Assembly (NCBI RefSeq): GCF_001953885.1
Contig: NZ_MQUS01000007.1
Coordinates: 301,936 to 365,935 of the forward strand
DNA from: Streptomyces sp. IMTB 2501
GTDB taxonomy: Bacteria > Actinomycetota > Actinomycetes > Streptomycetales > Streptomycetaceae
DNA: 64,000 nucleotides
Direction of reading: 5' to 3'
In this document: piece by piece, positions 16,424 through 25,628 of the stretch
Layout: each line of letters starts with the position of its first letter
Position numbering within the stretch: position 1 is the first letter of the stretch
Made by a program: the position numbers and the translations under genes
Notes under the pieces: generated by a model
Seen by the model: only the letters and a program-made list of their open reading frames with translations
The model's database searches: none
Told to the model about the DNA's origin: nothing

Positions 16424-17703
16424 GTGTGCTGCGCAAGGGGCAACTGGCCGCGTGGACGGCGGTCGGCTCGCTGCTGCTGACCGGTTGCGAGTTCAACGGC
16501 TGGTACGACGTCCCGCTCCCCGGCGGCGCCGCCTCGGACGGCCACGCCTACCACGTCACCGTCGAGTTCCGGGACGTCCTGGACCTGGTGCCGCAGTCGG
16601 CGGTCAAGGTCAACGACGTCACCGTGGGCACGGTCGAGAAGGTGGAGCTGGACGGCTGGCAGGCGCGGGTGCGGCTGCGCATCGCCGACTCGGTGAAGCT
16701 GCCCGGCAACGCGGTCGCCGACCTGAGGCAGACCAGCATGCTCGGCGAGAAGTACGTGGCCCTGTCCGCGCCGGCCGGCACCGCGCCCGTCGGACGGCTC
16801 CGCGACGGCGACCGCATCCCGCTCTCCCGCAGCGGCCGCAACCCGGAGGTCGAGGAGGTGCTGTCGGCCCTGTCCGCGCTGCTGGGCGGCGGCGGGGTGG
16901 CCCAGCTGAAGACGATCACCGTCGAGCTGAACAAAGCCCTCAGCGGCCGCGAGGACCGGGTCAGGTCCCTGCTGAAGCAGCTCGACACGTTCCTCGGCGG
17001 CCTCGACGACCAGCGGGCGGAGATCGTGCGCGCGCTGAAGGGCGTCGACCGGCTGGCGAAACGGCTGAAGAACGAGAAGAAGACGATCGCCCTGGCCGTC
17101 GACACCATGCCGCCGGCCCTGAAGGCCCTCGCCGACCAGCGCAAGGACCTGACGAAGATGCTCACCGCCCTGTCAGCACTCGGCAAGACCGGCACCAGGG
17201 TGGTGAACGCCTCCCACGACGACACCGTCGCCAACCTGAAGAAGCTCCAGCCCATCCTGCAGGAGCTGAACAAGGCGGGCGACGATCTGCCCAACTCCCT
17301 TGAGATCCTGACGACTTATCCGTTCCCGCGCAACGCGACCGACGCCATCAAGGGCGACTACGTCAACCTGAAGATCACCGCCGACCTCGACCTGGCGGGC
17401 CTGTACGGCAACATCACCGGCAAGCCGGGCAAGGGCGGGAAGTCCCCGGCCCCCGGGACACCACGCCTTCCCGGACTCCCCACCCCCACCCCTCTCCCGT
17501 CCGTCCCGTCCCTGCCGGGCACCCCGTCCGTGCCCCCCGTGCCCTCCGCACCCGCCGTGCCCTCGACACCCTCCGACGGCAGCACCCTGCTGTGCCCGCC
17601 GGTGTGCACCGCGGCCTACGGCACCGGGGGCGGCTCGCGCCGCCTCCCACCCGGGATCGATCTCGGCCTCGCCGAGCTGATGCTGAAGGGGATACTGCCG
17701 TGA
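16420..17703 (+). CDS. mceE: Mce protein E, lipoprotein
   Basis: 427 aa, ATGA overlap. Unlike its neighbours it has a lipobox (LLLTGC, Cys near residue 23), so it should be lipid-anchored, as Mce E proteins (LprK type) are. The MCE domain (VPQSAVKVNDVTVGTVEKVE, MLGEKYVALSAPAG) is followed by long helices and a ~60-residue Pro/Ser/Thr-rich stretch (~345-400) that ends with a Cys pair (LLCPPVCTAAYG). Confidence 0.92.
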   Translation: MSVLRKGQLAAWTAVGSLLLTGCEFNGWYDVPLPGGAASDGHAYHVTVEFRDVLDLVPQSAVKVNDVTVGTVEKVELDGWQARVRLRIADSVKLPGNAVADLRQTSMLGEKYVALSAPAGTAPVGRLRDGDRIPLSRSGRNPEVEEVLSALSALLGGGGVAQLKTITVELNKALSGREDRVRSLLKQLDTFLGGLDDQRAEIVRALKGVDRLAKRLKNEKKTIALAVDTMPPALKALADQRKDLTKMLTALSALGKTGTRVVNASHDDTVANLKKLQPILQELNKAGDDLPNSLEILTTYPFPRNATDAIKGDYVNLKITADLDLAGLYGNITGKPGKGGKSPAPGTPRLPGLPTPTPLPSVPSLPGTPSVPPVPSAPAVPSTPSDGSTLLCPPVCTAAYGTGGGSRRLPPGIDLGLAELMLKGILP

Positions 17704-18974
17704 TCACACGTACGGTCAGGGCCCAGTTGCTCGCCTTCGCGACCGTCACCGCCCTCGGGGTGTCGTACGTCGGCGCCCGGTACACGGGCCTGGTGGACGA
17801 CGTCCTGCACCGCGGGTACACCGTGCGCGCGGACTTCGCCGAGTCCGGGGGAGTCTTCCCCGGCGCAGAGGTCACCTACCGGGGCGTGCCGGTGGGCCGC
17901 GTAGGAGATCTGCAGCTGACCGGGTCCGGGGTCTCGGTGGCGCTGAAGATCGAGGACGGCGCCCCGAGGATCCCGGCCGACACACTCGCGGTGGTCGCCG
18001 ACCGTTCGGCGGTGGGCGAGCAGTACGTCGACCTCCAGCCGCGGCGGTCGGGCGGGCCGTACCTCATGGACGGCAGCCCGATCCCGCGCAGCCGCACCCG
18101 GACCCCGCTGCCGGTCACCGACCTGGTCCTCAGCCTCGACCGGCTGGTCAACTCGGTCGGCAAGGACGATCTGCGGGTCACCGTCGACGAGTTGGGCAAG
18201 GCGTTCGCCGGCACCGGACCGAACCTGAGCCGACTGGTGGACTCCGGCAACGCGCTGGTGGAGTCGGCATCCGAGTCGCTCCCCCAGACGGTCTCGCTGA
18301 TCGAGGACTCGCGGAAGGTGCTCAGGACACAGGCCGACCAGGGCTCGGCCATCAAGTCGTTCTCCCGCGACCTGGCCGCGCTCACCGAGCAGCTGAAGTC
18401 GAGCGACGGCGATCTGCGCAGGCTGATCGGCAACACCGCGCCCGCCGCCCAGCAGTTGGACTCCCTGCTGAAGTCCACCCGGCCGCACGTACCGGTCCTG
18501 CTGGCCAACCTCGTCAGCGGCGGCCAGATCACCCTGGCCCGGCTGCCCGGCGTCGAACAGGCCCTGGTCACCCTCCCGCTCACGGTCGCGGGCAGCTACA
18601 CGGTCATCCCCGGCGACGGCACCACCCACTTCGGACTGACCGTGAACGCCGACGACCCGCCCGCATGCACCCAGGGCTACGGCACCCAGCGGCGCGACCC
18701 CGCCGACACCAGCACGCGCCCGGCGAACACCGGCGCGCACTGCACGGCACCGCGCGGCAGCAAGACCTCGGTGCGCGGCGCGCAGAACGCGCCTGGGGCG
18801 ACAGCCAGCCGGTACGGCGCCGACCAGGCCGCGTTCGTAGCCCCGTACGACCCGGAAACCGGCACCGTGACCGGCCCGGACGGAACGCCCGTCGAGATCG
18901 CCTCGACGGGTGGCGAACAGACCGTGTTCGGAAAGGAGTCATGGCAATGGCTGCTCGTGGGACCGATGGCATGA
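17700..18974 (+). CDS. mceF: Mce protein F
   Basis: 424 aa. The GTG at 17700 overlaps the mceE stop. N-terminal anchor AQLLAFATVTALGVSYVGA, MCE domain ~35-115 (GGVFPGAEVTYRGVPVGRVG, SAVGEQYVDLQPRRSG). A helical middle is followed by the usual Mce F tail with Cys residues (PPACTQGYGT, GAHCTAPRG) and a hydrophobic end. It completes the six-protein set. Confidence 0.92.
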   Translation: MITRTVRAQLLAFATVTALGVSYVGARYTGLVDDVLHRGYTVRADFAESGGVFPGAEVTYRGVPVGRVGDLQLTGSGVSVALKIEDGAPRIPADTLAVVADRSAVGEQYVDLQPRRSGGPYLMDGSPIPRSRTRTPLPVTDLVLSLDRLVNSVGKDDLRVTVDELGKAFAGTGPNLSRLVDSGNALVESASESLPQTVSLIEDSRKVLRTQADQGSAIKSFSRDLAALTEQLKSSDGDLRRLIGNTAPAAQQLDSLLKSTRPHVPVLLANLVSGGQITLARLPGVEQALVTLPLTVAGSYTVIPGDGTTHFGLTVNADDPPACTQGYGTQRRDPADTSTRPANTGAHCTAPRGSKTSVRGAQNAPGATASRYGADQAAFVAPYDPETGTVTGPDGTPVEIASTGGEQTVFGKESWQWLLVGPMA

Positions 18975-19459
18975 CAGGGAGCCGGGCGAGGCTGCTGCCG
19001 GCAGGGCTCGTCGCCGCGACCGTGTTGACGACGGTGCTGTGTGTCTGGCTGGGCCTGAAGCTGTCCGACCAGAGCACGGCGCAGCAGCGCCGTCAGGACA
19101 TCGTGGCGGCGGCCCGCCAGTCGGCGCTGAACTTCACATCACTCGACTACCGGCACTACGACCGGGACAGCCGCACCGTACTGCAGGACGCCACCGGCGA
19201 CTTCAGGAAACAGTTCGCTGCGCAGACCGAGCAGTTGACGAAGCTCGTCGTCGAGAACAAGTCGGTGTCCGAGGGGCAGGTCCTGGAAGCGGGCATCGTG
19301 CGGTCCGACGCGCGCTCGGCCCGGGTCCTGGTCGTGGCCGACAGCAAGGTGACCAACACCGCCGCGCCCGAGGGCCAGGCGCGTACCTACCGGCTCCAGC
19401 TCGACCTCGTGCGCGTGGCCGGTCGCTGGCTGACCTCCGACGTCGCGTTCGTGGGCTGA
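18947..19459 (+). CDS. Mce-associated membrane protein 1
   Basis: 170 aa from the ATG at 18947, which lies 8 nt after AAGGAG; ATG 18941 or 18971 are alternatives. It overlaps the end of mceF. One N-terminal membrane segment (LLPAGLVAATVLTTVLCVWL) precedes an extracytoplasmic domain with the Mas signature LNFTSLDYRHYDRDSRTVLQ and ATGDFRKQFAAQTEQL. Mas proteins are thought to stabilise the Mce complex. Confidence 0.88.
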   Translation: MAARGTDGMTGSRARLLPAGLVAATVLTTVLCVWLGLKLSDQSTAQQRRQDIVAAARQSALNFTSLDYRHYDRDSRTVLQDATGDFRKQFAAQTEQLTKLVVENKSVSEGQVLEAGIVRSDARSARVLVVADSKVTNTAAPEGQARTYRLQLDLVRVAGRWLTSDVAFVG

Positions 19460-19493
19460 CCCACCCGTGAGGCCATCAATGAGGAGAGACACC

Positions 19494-20243
19494 GTGGCGA
19501 ACCCGACCTCCCGCACTCGCGGCACCGGCTCCCCGGCCCGCCGCACCATGACCGCGGCCGCCCGCGCGGCGGCCAAGCGCGCCGGGCGGCCGGCGCGGCC
19601 CGAGCACGCTGCCCGCCAGGAAGAGGGGGCCGCCCCTGGGCGCACCCTGCTCATCGAGCCCCCGGCGGACGGCTGGGAGGACCCGCCGGAGCCCGAGCCG
19701 TTCGAGGATGGGCCGGAGGAGAGCGCACCCCCGCGCAAGATCGGACGGAGCGTGCTCGTCGCCGTGCTGGGCCTCGTCCTCGTGGCAGCCCTGGTCGTGG
19801 CCGCCGTCCTCGGGTGGCAGTACCGGCAGGGGCGGCAGGCGGAGCAGGCCCGCGGTGAGGCCCTCGCGGCCGCGCGGCAGGCGGCGCCGGTCGTGCTGTC
19901 GTACGACTACCGGCATCTGGACCGGGACTTCACCCGGGCCCGCGCCCTGCTGACCGGGCACTTCCGCGACCAGTACGGCAAGACCACGAAGACCGTGGTC
20001 GCGCCGACCGCGACGACGTACCACGGCGTGGTGAAGGCGACCGTGGCCGCACCCGCCGACGGCGGCACCCCTGCCGTCTCCGTCGTGTCGGCCACAGCGG
20101 ACAAGGCCGTCGTGCTGCTCTTCGTCAACCAGGTCACCGAGAGCACCCAGGTCCCGGAGCCCCGGCTGGACCTGAACCGGGTGCGCATGACGCTCACCCG
20201 TACCTCCGCCGGCTGGAAGGTGAGCGGCGTCGACGCCCTCTGA
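19494..20243 (+). CDS. Mce-associated membrane protein 2
   Basis: 249 aa from the GTG at 19494, 7 nt after GAGGAG (an ATG at 19479 would use a weaker site). An Ala/Arg/Glu-rich cytoplasmic N-terminus of ~80 residues leads to one membrane segment (SVLVAVLGLVLVAALVVAAV). The external domain VLSYDYRHLDRDFTRARALL then TGHFRDQYGKT is clearly paralogous to the preceding gene. It is the last gene of the mce operon. Confidence 0.88.
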   Translation: MANPTSRTRGTGSPARRTMTAAARAAAKRAGRPARPEHAARQEEGAAPGRTLLIEPPADGWEDPPEPEPFEDGPEESAPPRKIGRSVLVAVLGLVLVAALVVAAVLGWQYRQGRQAEQARGEALAAARQAAPVVLSYDYRHLDRDFTRARALLTGHFRDQYGKTTKTVVAPTATTYHGVVKATVAAPADGGTPAVSVVSATADKAVVLLFVNQVTESTQVPEPRLDLNRVRMTLTRTSAGWKVSGVDAL

Positions 20244-20249
20244 CCAGGC

Positions 20250-20276
20250 CTCCGCATGTGCCCGCGTCGTGCGGAG
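20250..20276 (+). terminator. Possible terminator after the mce operon
   Basis: CTCCGCA (20250-20256) pairs perfectly with TGCGGAG (20270-20276) around a 13-nt loop, 7 nt after the last mce-operon stop. There is no U-tract, which is common for actinobacterial terminators. Confidence 0.35.
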
Positions 20277-20407
20277 CTCGGCGACCGCTCTCGCCGCGCG
20301 TGGAATTCGCCACAATTTACTCCCTTAAGCAGGGATGAATGCATAAAAGTAGTTCTTTAAAGCCGGCGGCACCCCTCCGGTGACCTGCTCCAGGGGTTCA
20401 ACGACCA

Positions 20408-21667
20408 GTGGCATGGGAGAAGCGTTTGATCACCGTACGTAAGCGACATACCGGGCTGATGGCTACGGCCGGCGCGCTCGGCGGCGTACTCGCACTCACG
20501 GCCCTCGGCGGTACCAGCAACGCTGCCACCAGCGGAAACGGCACCGGGAACCACCCGAAATCGCAGGCGCAGGTAGATCAGCCGGGCGCCCAGGACACTT
20601 CCGACGCCCGCATAAAGATCACGCCCTGGCAAGGTGCCTACGGCGTCGGGATCAACACCCCCGTCAAAGTCACCGTCAGCAACGGCAAGCTCACCAGGGT
20701 GACCATGACCGCCGTCGCGACCGGTGCCGAGATTCCGGGCACCCTGTCCGCGGACGGCACGTCCTGGAAGCCGAACGGCCGGCTGGAGCGGGCCACCAGA
20801 TATCAGATCGCCGCAGAGGCCGTGGACGCCAAGGGCCGCTCCGCCACCGGGAACGCCACGATCACCACGGTCTCCCCGGCCAACGACTTCATCGGGCACC
20901 TCTCCCCCGAGGACGGCTCGACCGTCGGCGTGGGCATGCCGGTGACGGTCAGCTTCGACAAGGCGATCAGCGACAAGGCCGCCGTGGAGTCGAAGATCCA
21001 GGTCAGCTCCAGCAGCGGCCAGCGGGTAGTCGGTCACTGGTTCAACGGTGACCGCCTGGACTTCCGCCCCGAGAACTACTGGAAGCCCGGCTCCACCGTC
21101 ACCGTCAAGCTCAACCTCCACGGCATCCAGAAAACGGTCACGTTCAAGATCGGCCGGAGCCAGATCAGCACCGTCGACGCCAGGACGAAGCAGATGACCG
21201 TCGTACGGGACAACAAGACGATCAAGACCATCCCGATCTCGTCCGGCAGCCCCGAGCACCCGACGTACAACGGTCAGATGGTCATCTCCGAGAAGTTCGG
21301 GCAGATCCATATGAACGGCGCGAGCGTCGGCCTCACGAAGAAGGACGGCAAGCCCGCGTACGACATCAGCGACGTACCGCACGCCATGCGCCTGACCGAC
21401 TCGGGCACGTTCATCCACGGCAACTACTGGGGTGCCGCCTCGATCTTCGGCAAGGTCAACACCAGCCACGGCTGCGTGGGCCTGAAGGACGTCGAGGGCG
21501 GCGGCGACGGCGAGCAGCCCGCCGCGTGGTTCTTCGACAACTCGATGATCGGTGACGTCGTGATCGTCAAGAACTCCGACGACAAGACCACGTTGGCCCC
21601 GGACAACGGCCTCAACGACTGGAACATGCCGTGGAGCGAGTGGGTCTCGGGCAGCGCGACCAACTGA
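20408..21667 (+). CDS. L,D-transpeptidase with N-terminal Ig-like domains
   Basis: 419 aa from GTG 20408; a TTG at 20426 has better spacing from GGGAG and is an equal choice. A signal peptide (TAGALGGVLALTALGG) is followed by two Ig-like domains (~60-150 and ~155-235, ITPWQGAYGVGINTPVKVTV; HLSPEDGSTVGVGMPVTVSF). A YkuD domain (~240-385) carries IHGNYW and the catalytic SHGCVGL, with Cys as nucleophile. The enzyme makes 3-3 cross-links in peptidoglycan. An AT-rich stretch at ~20305-20365 probably holds its promoter. Confidence 0.93.
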   Translation: MAWEKRLITVRKRHTGLMATAGALGGVLALTALGGTSNAATSGNGTGNHPKSQAQVDQPGAQDTSDARIKITPWQGAYGVGINTPVKVTVSNGKLTRVTMTAVATGAEIPGTLSADGTSWKPNGRLERATRYQIAAEAVDAKGRSATGNATITTVSPANDFIGHLSPEDGSTVGVGMPVTVSFDKAISDKAAVESKIQVSSSSGQRVVGHWFNGDRLDFRPENYWKPGSTVTVKLNLHGIQKTVTFKIGRSQISTVDARTKQMTVVRDNKTIKTIPISSGSPEHPTYNGQMVISEKFGQIHMNGASVGLTKKDGKPAYDISDVPHAMRLTDSGTFIHGNYWGAASIFGKVNTSHGCVGLKDVEGGGDGEQPAAWFFDNSMIGDVVIVKNSDDKTTLAPDNGLNDWNMPWSEWVSGSATN

Positions 21668-21699
21668 CGCCACGCCACGCACATGAACCCGAATCCCTT

Positions 21700-21750
21700 C
21701 CGCCAGGCGGCGGCCGGGTGACTCGCTCACCTCGACTTCCCACCTGGCGG
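21700..21750. terminator. Possible bidirectional terminator between convergent genes
   Basis: CCGCCAGG (21700-21707) pairs with CCTGGCGG (21743-21750), and an inner hairpin GGTGA/TCACC lies between. It sits between the ends of the convergent transpeptidase and monooxygenase genes. The large bulge makes this a weak call. Confidence 0.3.
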
Positions 21751-21817
21751 ACCGGTCGACCGACGGCGCCCACGTCACGTGGCCTGGCTGTCGCCCACGC
21801 ACACCACCGCGACTGCG

Positions 21818-22144
21818 TCAGCCCTGGACGGCCATTTCCCCGAGCAGGGACCAGTCGTCCTGCTCAAGAACCGCGTTGACGATTCGCGGCGTCTCGACCA
21901 GGTGGGGTGGCAGGGTCTGCTGTGCGGACTTGAAGTGGTCGGACTGGACATGCGCGGCACCGGCGTCACCGTCCCGGAACGCCTCGACGAGCACGTACTC
22001 GGTCGGATCGTCGAGGCTGCGCGACCACTCGAACCACAGACAGCCGGGCTCACCGCGAGTGGCCTCCGTGAACTCGCGCGAGATCTCAGGCCACCTCTCC
22101 GCGTGCTCCGGCTTGATCCGAAACTTGGCCGTAATGAAGATCAC
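21818..22144 (-). CDS. Putative quinol/antibiotic-biosynthesis monooxygenase (ABM domain)
   Basis: 108 aa from a GTG at 22144 preceded by AGGGAG. The whole protein is one dimeric ferredoxin-like ABM domain: ITAKFRIKPEHAERWPEISR, GCLWFEWSRSLDDPTEYVLV, AAHVQSDHFKSA. It resembles YgiN-type quinol monooxygenases, which are cofactor-free and act on phenolic or quinone compounds; the substrate is unknown. It stands alone, convergent with the transpeptidase. Confidence 0.85.
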   Translation of the reverse strand: MIFITAKFRIKPEHAERWPEISREFTEATRGEPGCLWFEWSRSLDDPTEYVLVEAFRDGDAGAAHVQSDHFKSAQQTLPPHLVETPRIVNAVLEQDDWSLLGEMAVQG

Positions 22145-22734
22145 TTCACGCTCCCTACTGGTATTTGATCTTCACCCATCGTAGGACGACGGGCGGCCGG
22201 GCCACCGCGCGCCGGCATGAGGCGCCTGACGTTCCGGGCATAAACGCTCACGAACCCGGCCGCCTGGATGGCGCTTGGGGCCCATCGACATCCTCGTCTT
22301 CGTCAACCAGATGGCCATGGCGTGGGCCGGGCAGCTCGATCTCGTCCAGGCAGCCGCCGACCAGGTCCGAGACCCCTCCCCCGGCATCCCGCCGCACTGT
22401 CGTCGCAGCCGTTCAGCGGCTCTTCCCGGCCACGACGGACACGGGCGCGAGCGGCACCTCCTGACGCCCATGGGGGAACAGTCGGCGCGCCCTGCCAGCT
22501 CAACGGGAAGTCCGCTTGGGGCCTTGGCCTTGACCCCGATCGTCAGGGCGCGGGCGCGAGGCCGCATACGGCACCTCACCGCCGCGGCCCGGGTAACGCA
22601 TCGTTCAGCCGCCCACTGCGGCCAGGGGGGAACCACTCCCTCACCGAGGTCGTTCGTGGGCGGCATGGACGATCACCGCAAGGCACCCCTCGCCCCTGCC
22701 GGCCCCACCACGCCCACGGCCCCGCATACAGTGC
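22145..22734. other. Intergenic DNA without a recognisable gene
   Basis: Open frames here have no family signature on either strand and change frame often, suggesting decayed sequence. The first ~60 bases should hold the promoter of the minus-strand monooxygenase. Confidence 0.4.
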
Positions 22735-22840
22735 CGGATCACCAAGGCCGACGAGGTCTGTTCGTTCTGGAGCCGGCTCGGTCTGCCCGCGCTGGCCGAC
22801 GTCCCCACGCACTTCATGCCCGAGCACGTCCTGCACAAGG
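22735..22840 (+). pseudogene. Amidohydrolase N-terminal remnant
   Basis: About 35 codons read ADEVCSFWSRLGLPALADVP then THFMPEHVLHKV. This is the N-terminus of a metal-dependent amidohydrolase, where LADVHTHFMP would carry the metal-binding HxH; here the first His is replaced (DVPTHF). No start codon or downstream barrel follows in any frame, so it is a fragment. Confidence 0.45.
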
Positions 22841-23052
22841 TCCGAGACCGGAGCCTTCCAGATCCTGCACCCGGACTCGGTCCTCGCCGTCACACGCTGG
22901 GTCCACCCACCCCGATGCCCCGACCTGGGGCGATCGGCGCACCGATCCGCGTCGGGTCTCCGGTGGGTGTCTCTTTGTGGTTGTGAGGATGCTGTGGGTG
23001 GCGGGGGAACAGGGTTCCGGCTTCCGGTGTCCCTCCCTACGCTCCGGTGCAC

Positions 23053-24876
23053 ATGACAACAGAACACGCGCAGCAGTCCCAGGAGAACGCCGGACACTCC
23101 CGCAGACGCTTCCTGGCCGCCGCCGGCGCGACGGTCACCGGGGGCGCGGCCACCGCCTTATGGCCCGCCGACAGCGCCGCGGCCGCGCCGTCCGAGAAGC
23201 GCGTCGCCGTACTCGGCGGCGGTGTCTCCGGCCTCAGCGCCGCCCATGAACTCGCCGAACGCGGCTACGCCGTCACCGTCTACGAGTACTACGACGCCCT
23301 CGGCGGCAAGGCGCGCTCCATGGACGTCCCCGGTACGGCCGCCGACGGTCGCGCACCGCTTCCCGCGGAGCACGGCTTCCGCTTCTTCCCCGGCTTCTAC
23401 CGGAACCTGCCGGACACCATGCGCCGCATCCCCTTCCCCGGCAATGCGGGCGGCGTCCACGAGAACCTCCGCAGCGGTACCGAGGCGCTGTTCGCGCGCG
23501 GCTCCGGCCGCCCGGACCTTCACTTCCCCCTGCGCCGGGTCACCACCCCGCCCGCACCCGGTGACATCACCCCGGCCTGGCTGCGCGACCAGATCCTGTC
23601 CGTCCTCGACGTCGGCACCCGGCTGCCCGCCCATGAGGCCGCCTACTTCGCCGACCGTCTGCTGGTCCACCTCACCAGCTGCGACGCCCGCCGTGAGGAC
23701 CAGTGGGAGAAGACTCCGTGGTGGGACTTCATCCGGGCCGGCGAGATGAGCGCCGAGTACCAGGTGCTCCTCGGAATCGGCCAGACCCGCAATCTGGTCG
23801 CCACCCGCGCCGAGATCGCCTCCACGCGAACGGTCGGCCGCGTCATCATCGAGGCCCTGCTCCTGTGGGGCTTGCTCGGCCGGGGCGTGGACGGCGACGC
23901 CGAGATCGACCGGGTCCTCAACGCCCCGACGAGCGAAGCCTGGATCGATCCCTGGGAGCGGTGTCTGCGCTCGCTCGGCGTCGAGTTCGTCCTCGGCACG
24001 GAGGTTCGGGAGGTGCTGTACGGGGGCGGCCGAATAACCGGCGTCCGCGTCGCGCCCCGCGAAGGCGGCCCGGAACGCACGGTCACCGCCGACCACTACG
24101 TCTCGGCGATGCCCGTCGAACACGCCCGCGCCACCTGGGGCCGGGCCCTGCGCGCGGCCGACCCGCAGCTCGGCCGGTGCGACGCGTTGAAGACCGACTG
24201 GATGACCGGCGTGATGTTCTATCTGCGCACGCCCACCCCCGTCGTGCACGGGCACATCAACTGCCTCGACTCACCCTGGGCGGTGACCGGCATCGGACAG
24301 TCCCAGTTCTGGGACGTACGGAACTTTTCACGCGACTACGGGGACGGACGAGCCCATGAATGCCTGTCCACGATCATCTCCGAGTGGGACAAACCAGGCA
24401 TCCTGTACGGCAAGACCGCCCGCGAGTGCACCAAGGACGAGATCGTCGCCGAACTCTGGGCCCAGCTGAAGGACGGGCTGAACGACTCGGGCAAGACGAC
24501 CCTCACAGACGACGACCGACTCGGCTGGTTCATGGACCCGGCCGTGACGGGTCTCGGCGGCCCCGACCCGCGCAACCGCGAGCAACTCCTTGTCCACCCC
24601 ACAGGCACCCTCTACAACCGGCCCTCGGCCCGCACCAGGGTGCCGAACTTCTTCCTGGCCGGCGACTACGTCCGTACGGACGTGGACCTGGCGACGATGG
24701 AGGGCGCCAACGAGTCCGCGCGTCGAGCGGTCAACGCACTGCTCGATGCGGACAATTCGAGCGTCGAGCGGTGTCGCGTGTGGGAGCTGTTCCGTCCGCC
24801 GGAGCTGGAGCCCCTGAAGCGGGTCGACGAGGTGCGTCATCGGCTGGGGCTGCCCAACACCTTCGACCTGGGGTGA
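23053..24876 (+). CDS. Tat-exported FAD-dependent oxidoreductase (hydroxysqualene dehydroxylase-like)
   Basis: 607 aa from ATG 23053 (GTG 23047 also possible); no clear ribosome site. A twin-arginine signal (SRRRFLAAAGATV) precedes a Rossmann FAD motif (VAVLGGGVSGLSAAHELAER) and the GGKA and HGFRFFPGFYRN boxes of the amine-oxidase/phytoene-desaturase family. The C-terminal FAD site FLAGDYVRTDVDLATMEGAN is intact. The closest family names are hydroxysqualene dehydroxylase (HpnE) and CrtI-like desaturases, but no squalene or carotenoid genes adjoin it, so the substrate is open. Confidence 0.85.
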   Translation: MTTEHAQQSQENAGHSRRRFLAAAGATVTGGAATALWPADSAAAAPSEKRVAVLGGGVSGLSAAHELAERGYAVTVYEYYDALGGKARSMDVPGTAADGRAPLPAEHGFRFFPGFYRNLPDTMRRIPFPGNAGGVHENLRSGTEALFARGSGRPDLHFPLRRVTTPPAPGDITPAWLRDQILSVLDVGTRLPAHEAAYFADRLLVHLTSCDARREDQWEKTPWWDFIRAGEMSAEYQVLLGIGQTRNLVATRAEIASTRTVGRVIIEALLLWGLLGRGVDGDAEIDRVLNAPTSEAWIDPWERCLRSLGVEFVLGTEVREVLYGGGRITGVRVAPREGGPERTVTADHYVSAMPVEHARATWGRALRAADPQLGRCDALKTDWMTGVMFYLRTPTPVVHGHINCLDSPWAVTGIGQSQFWDVRNFSRDYGDGRAHECLSTIISEWDKPGILYGKTARECTKDEIVAELWAQLKDGLNDSGKTTLTDDDRLGWFMDPAVTGLGGPDPRNREQLLVHPTGTLYNRPSARTRVPNFFLAGDYVRTDVDLATMEGANESARRAVNALLDADNSSVERCRVWELFRPPELEPLKRVDEVRHRLGLPNTFDLG

Positions 24877-24903
24877 GCCCGTACGGCTGCCCGGGGTGAG
24901 TCC

Positions 24904-24938
24904 GAAGGGCCGCTGCTCCCGAGCGGCTGCGGCCCTTC
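24904..24938 (+). terminator. Terminator hairpin after the FAD oxidoreductase
   Basis: GAAGGGCCGC (24904-24913) pairs perfectly with GCGGCCCTTC (24929-24938) across a 15-nt loop, 28 nt after the stop codon. Confidence 0.6.
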
Positions 24939-25129
24939 ACGTGTGTGGCGTCGCGCTGTGCCGTGCCCCTAGGTGTGCTGTTCGGGCAGGTTGGTGACGC
25001 GGCCGGCTGGTGTCCGGCGCCGGAGACCGCACCGCACTCCTGGCCAACGCCCCGCCCAGGCCGCCCCTCAGGCGAGCAGATGCGCTGTCGCCACGCTCCG
25101 TCTCATCCCTGCGGTGGTGCTGATCGCTG

Positions 25130-25534
25130 CTACCAGCGTGTGGTGTTGGCTGTTGCGCCGCTTGCCGCGCGTTCGGCGACTTCGGCGGGGGCTGCGGCGA
25201 TGACGCTGTCGAGTGCGGAGCGGGAGGTCTGCAGGTCGATGATGGCTTGGGTGATCCGCTCGCGCTCTTTGGCCAGGCCGGCGAGGAGGTCGGAGCAGGT
25301 TGGCACCAGGCGCTCGCCGTCGTCACGCAGGCAGGGCAGGATTGTCGCGATGGTGGCGGTGTTCAGGCCGGCTGCGAGCAGGCTGCGGATGCGGCGCAAG
25401 GTGTCCACGTCCACGTCGCTGTATTCGCGGTAGCCACTGGCCCGCCGTTCGGGCTGGAGCAGGTTCTGCTCTTCGCAGTAGCGCAGCAACCGTTCGTGTA
25501 CGCCGGTCTTGCGGGACAGCTCACCGATCCGCAC
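25130..25534 (-). CDS. MerR-family transcriptional regulator
   Basis: 134 aa from a GTG at 25534 with GGAGG 5 nt upstream. The winged helix is at the very N-terminus (RIGELSRKTGVHERLLRYCE, LLQPERRASGYREYSD). A coiled-coil dimerisation region follows (LAKERERITQAIIDLQTSRS). Only one Cys lies in the effector region, so a metal or redox role is not indicated. It is divergent from a broken quinone oxidoreductase, its likely former target. Confidence 0.9.
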   Translation of the reverse strand: MRIGELSRKTGVHERLLRYCEEQNLLQPERRASGYREYSDVDVDTLRRIRSLLAAGLNTATIATILPCLRDDGERLVPTCSDLLAGLAKERERITQAIIDLQTSRSALDSVIAAAPAEVAERAASGATANTTRW

Positions 25535-25628
25535 GTCGTCCTCCTCATGGATGCCTCGGGCGGGCAACGCCGCTTGACTCTCACACCGATGTGAGACTCT
25601 GGCTTCCCCGGCATGAGTAAGAACGCTG

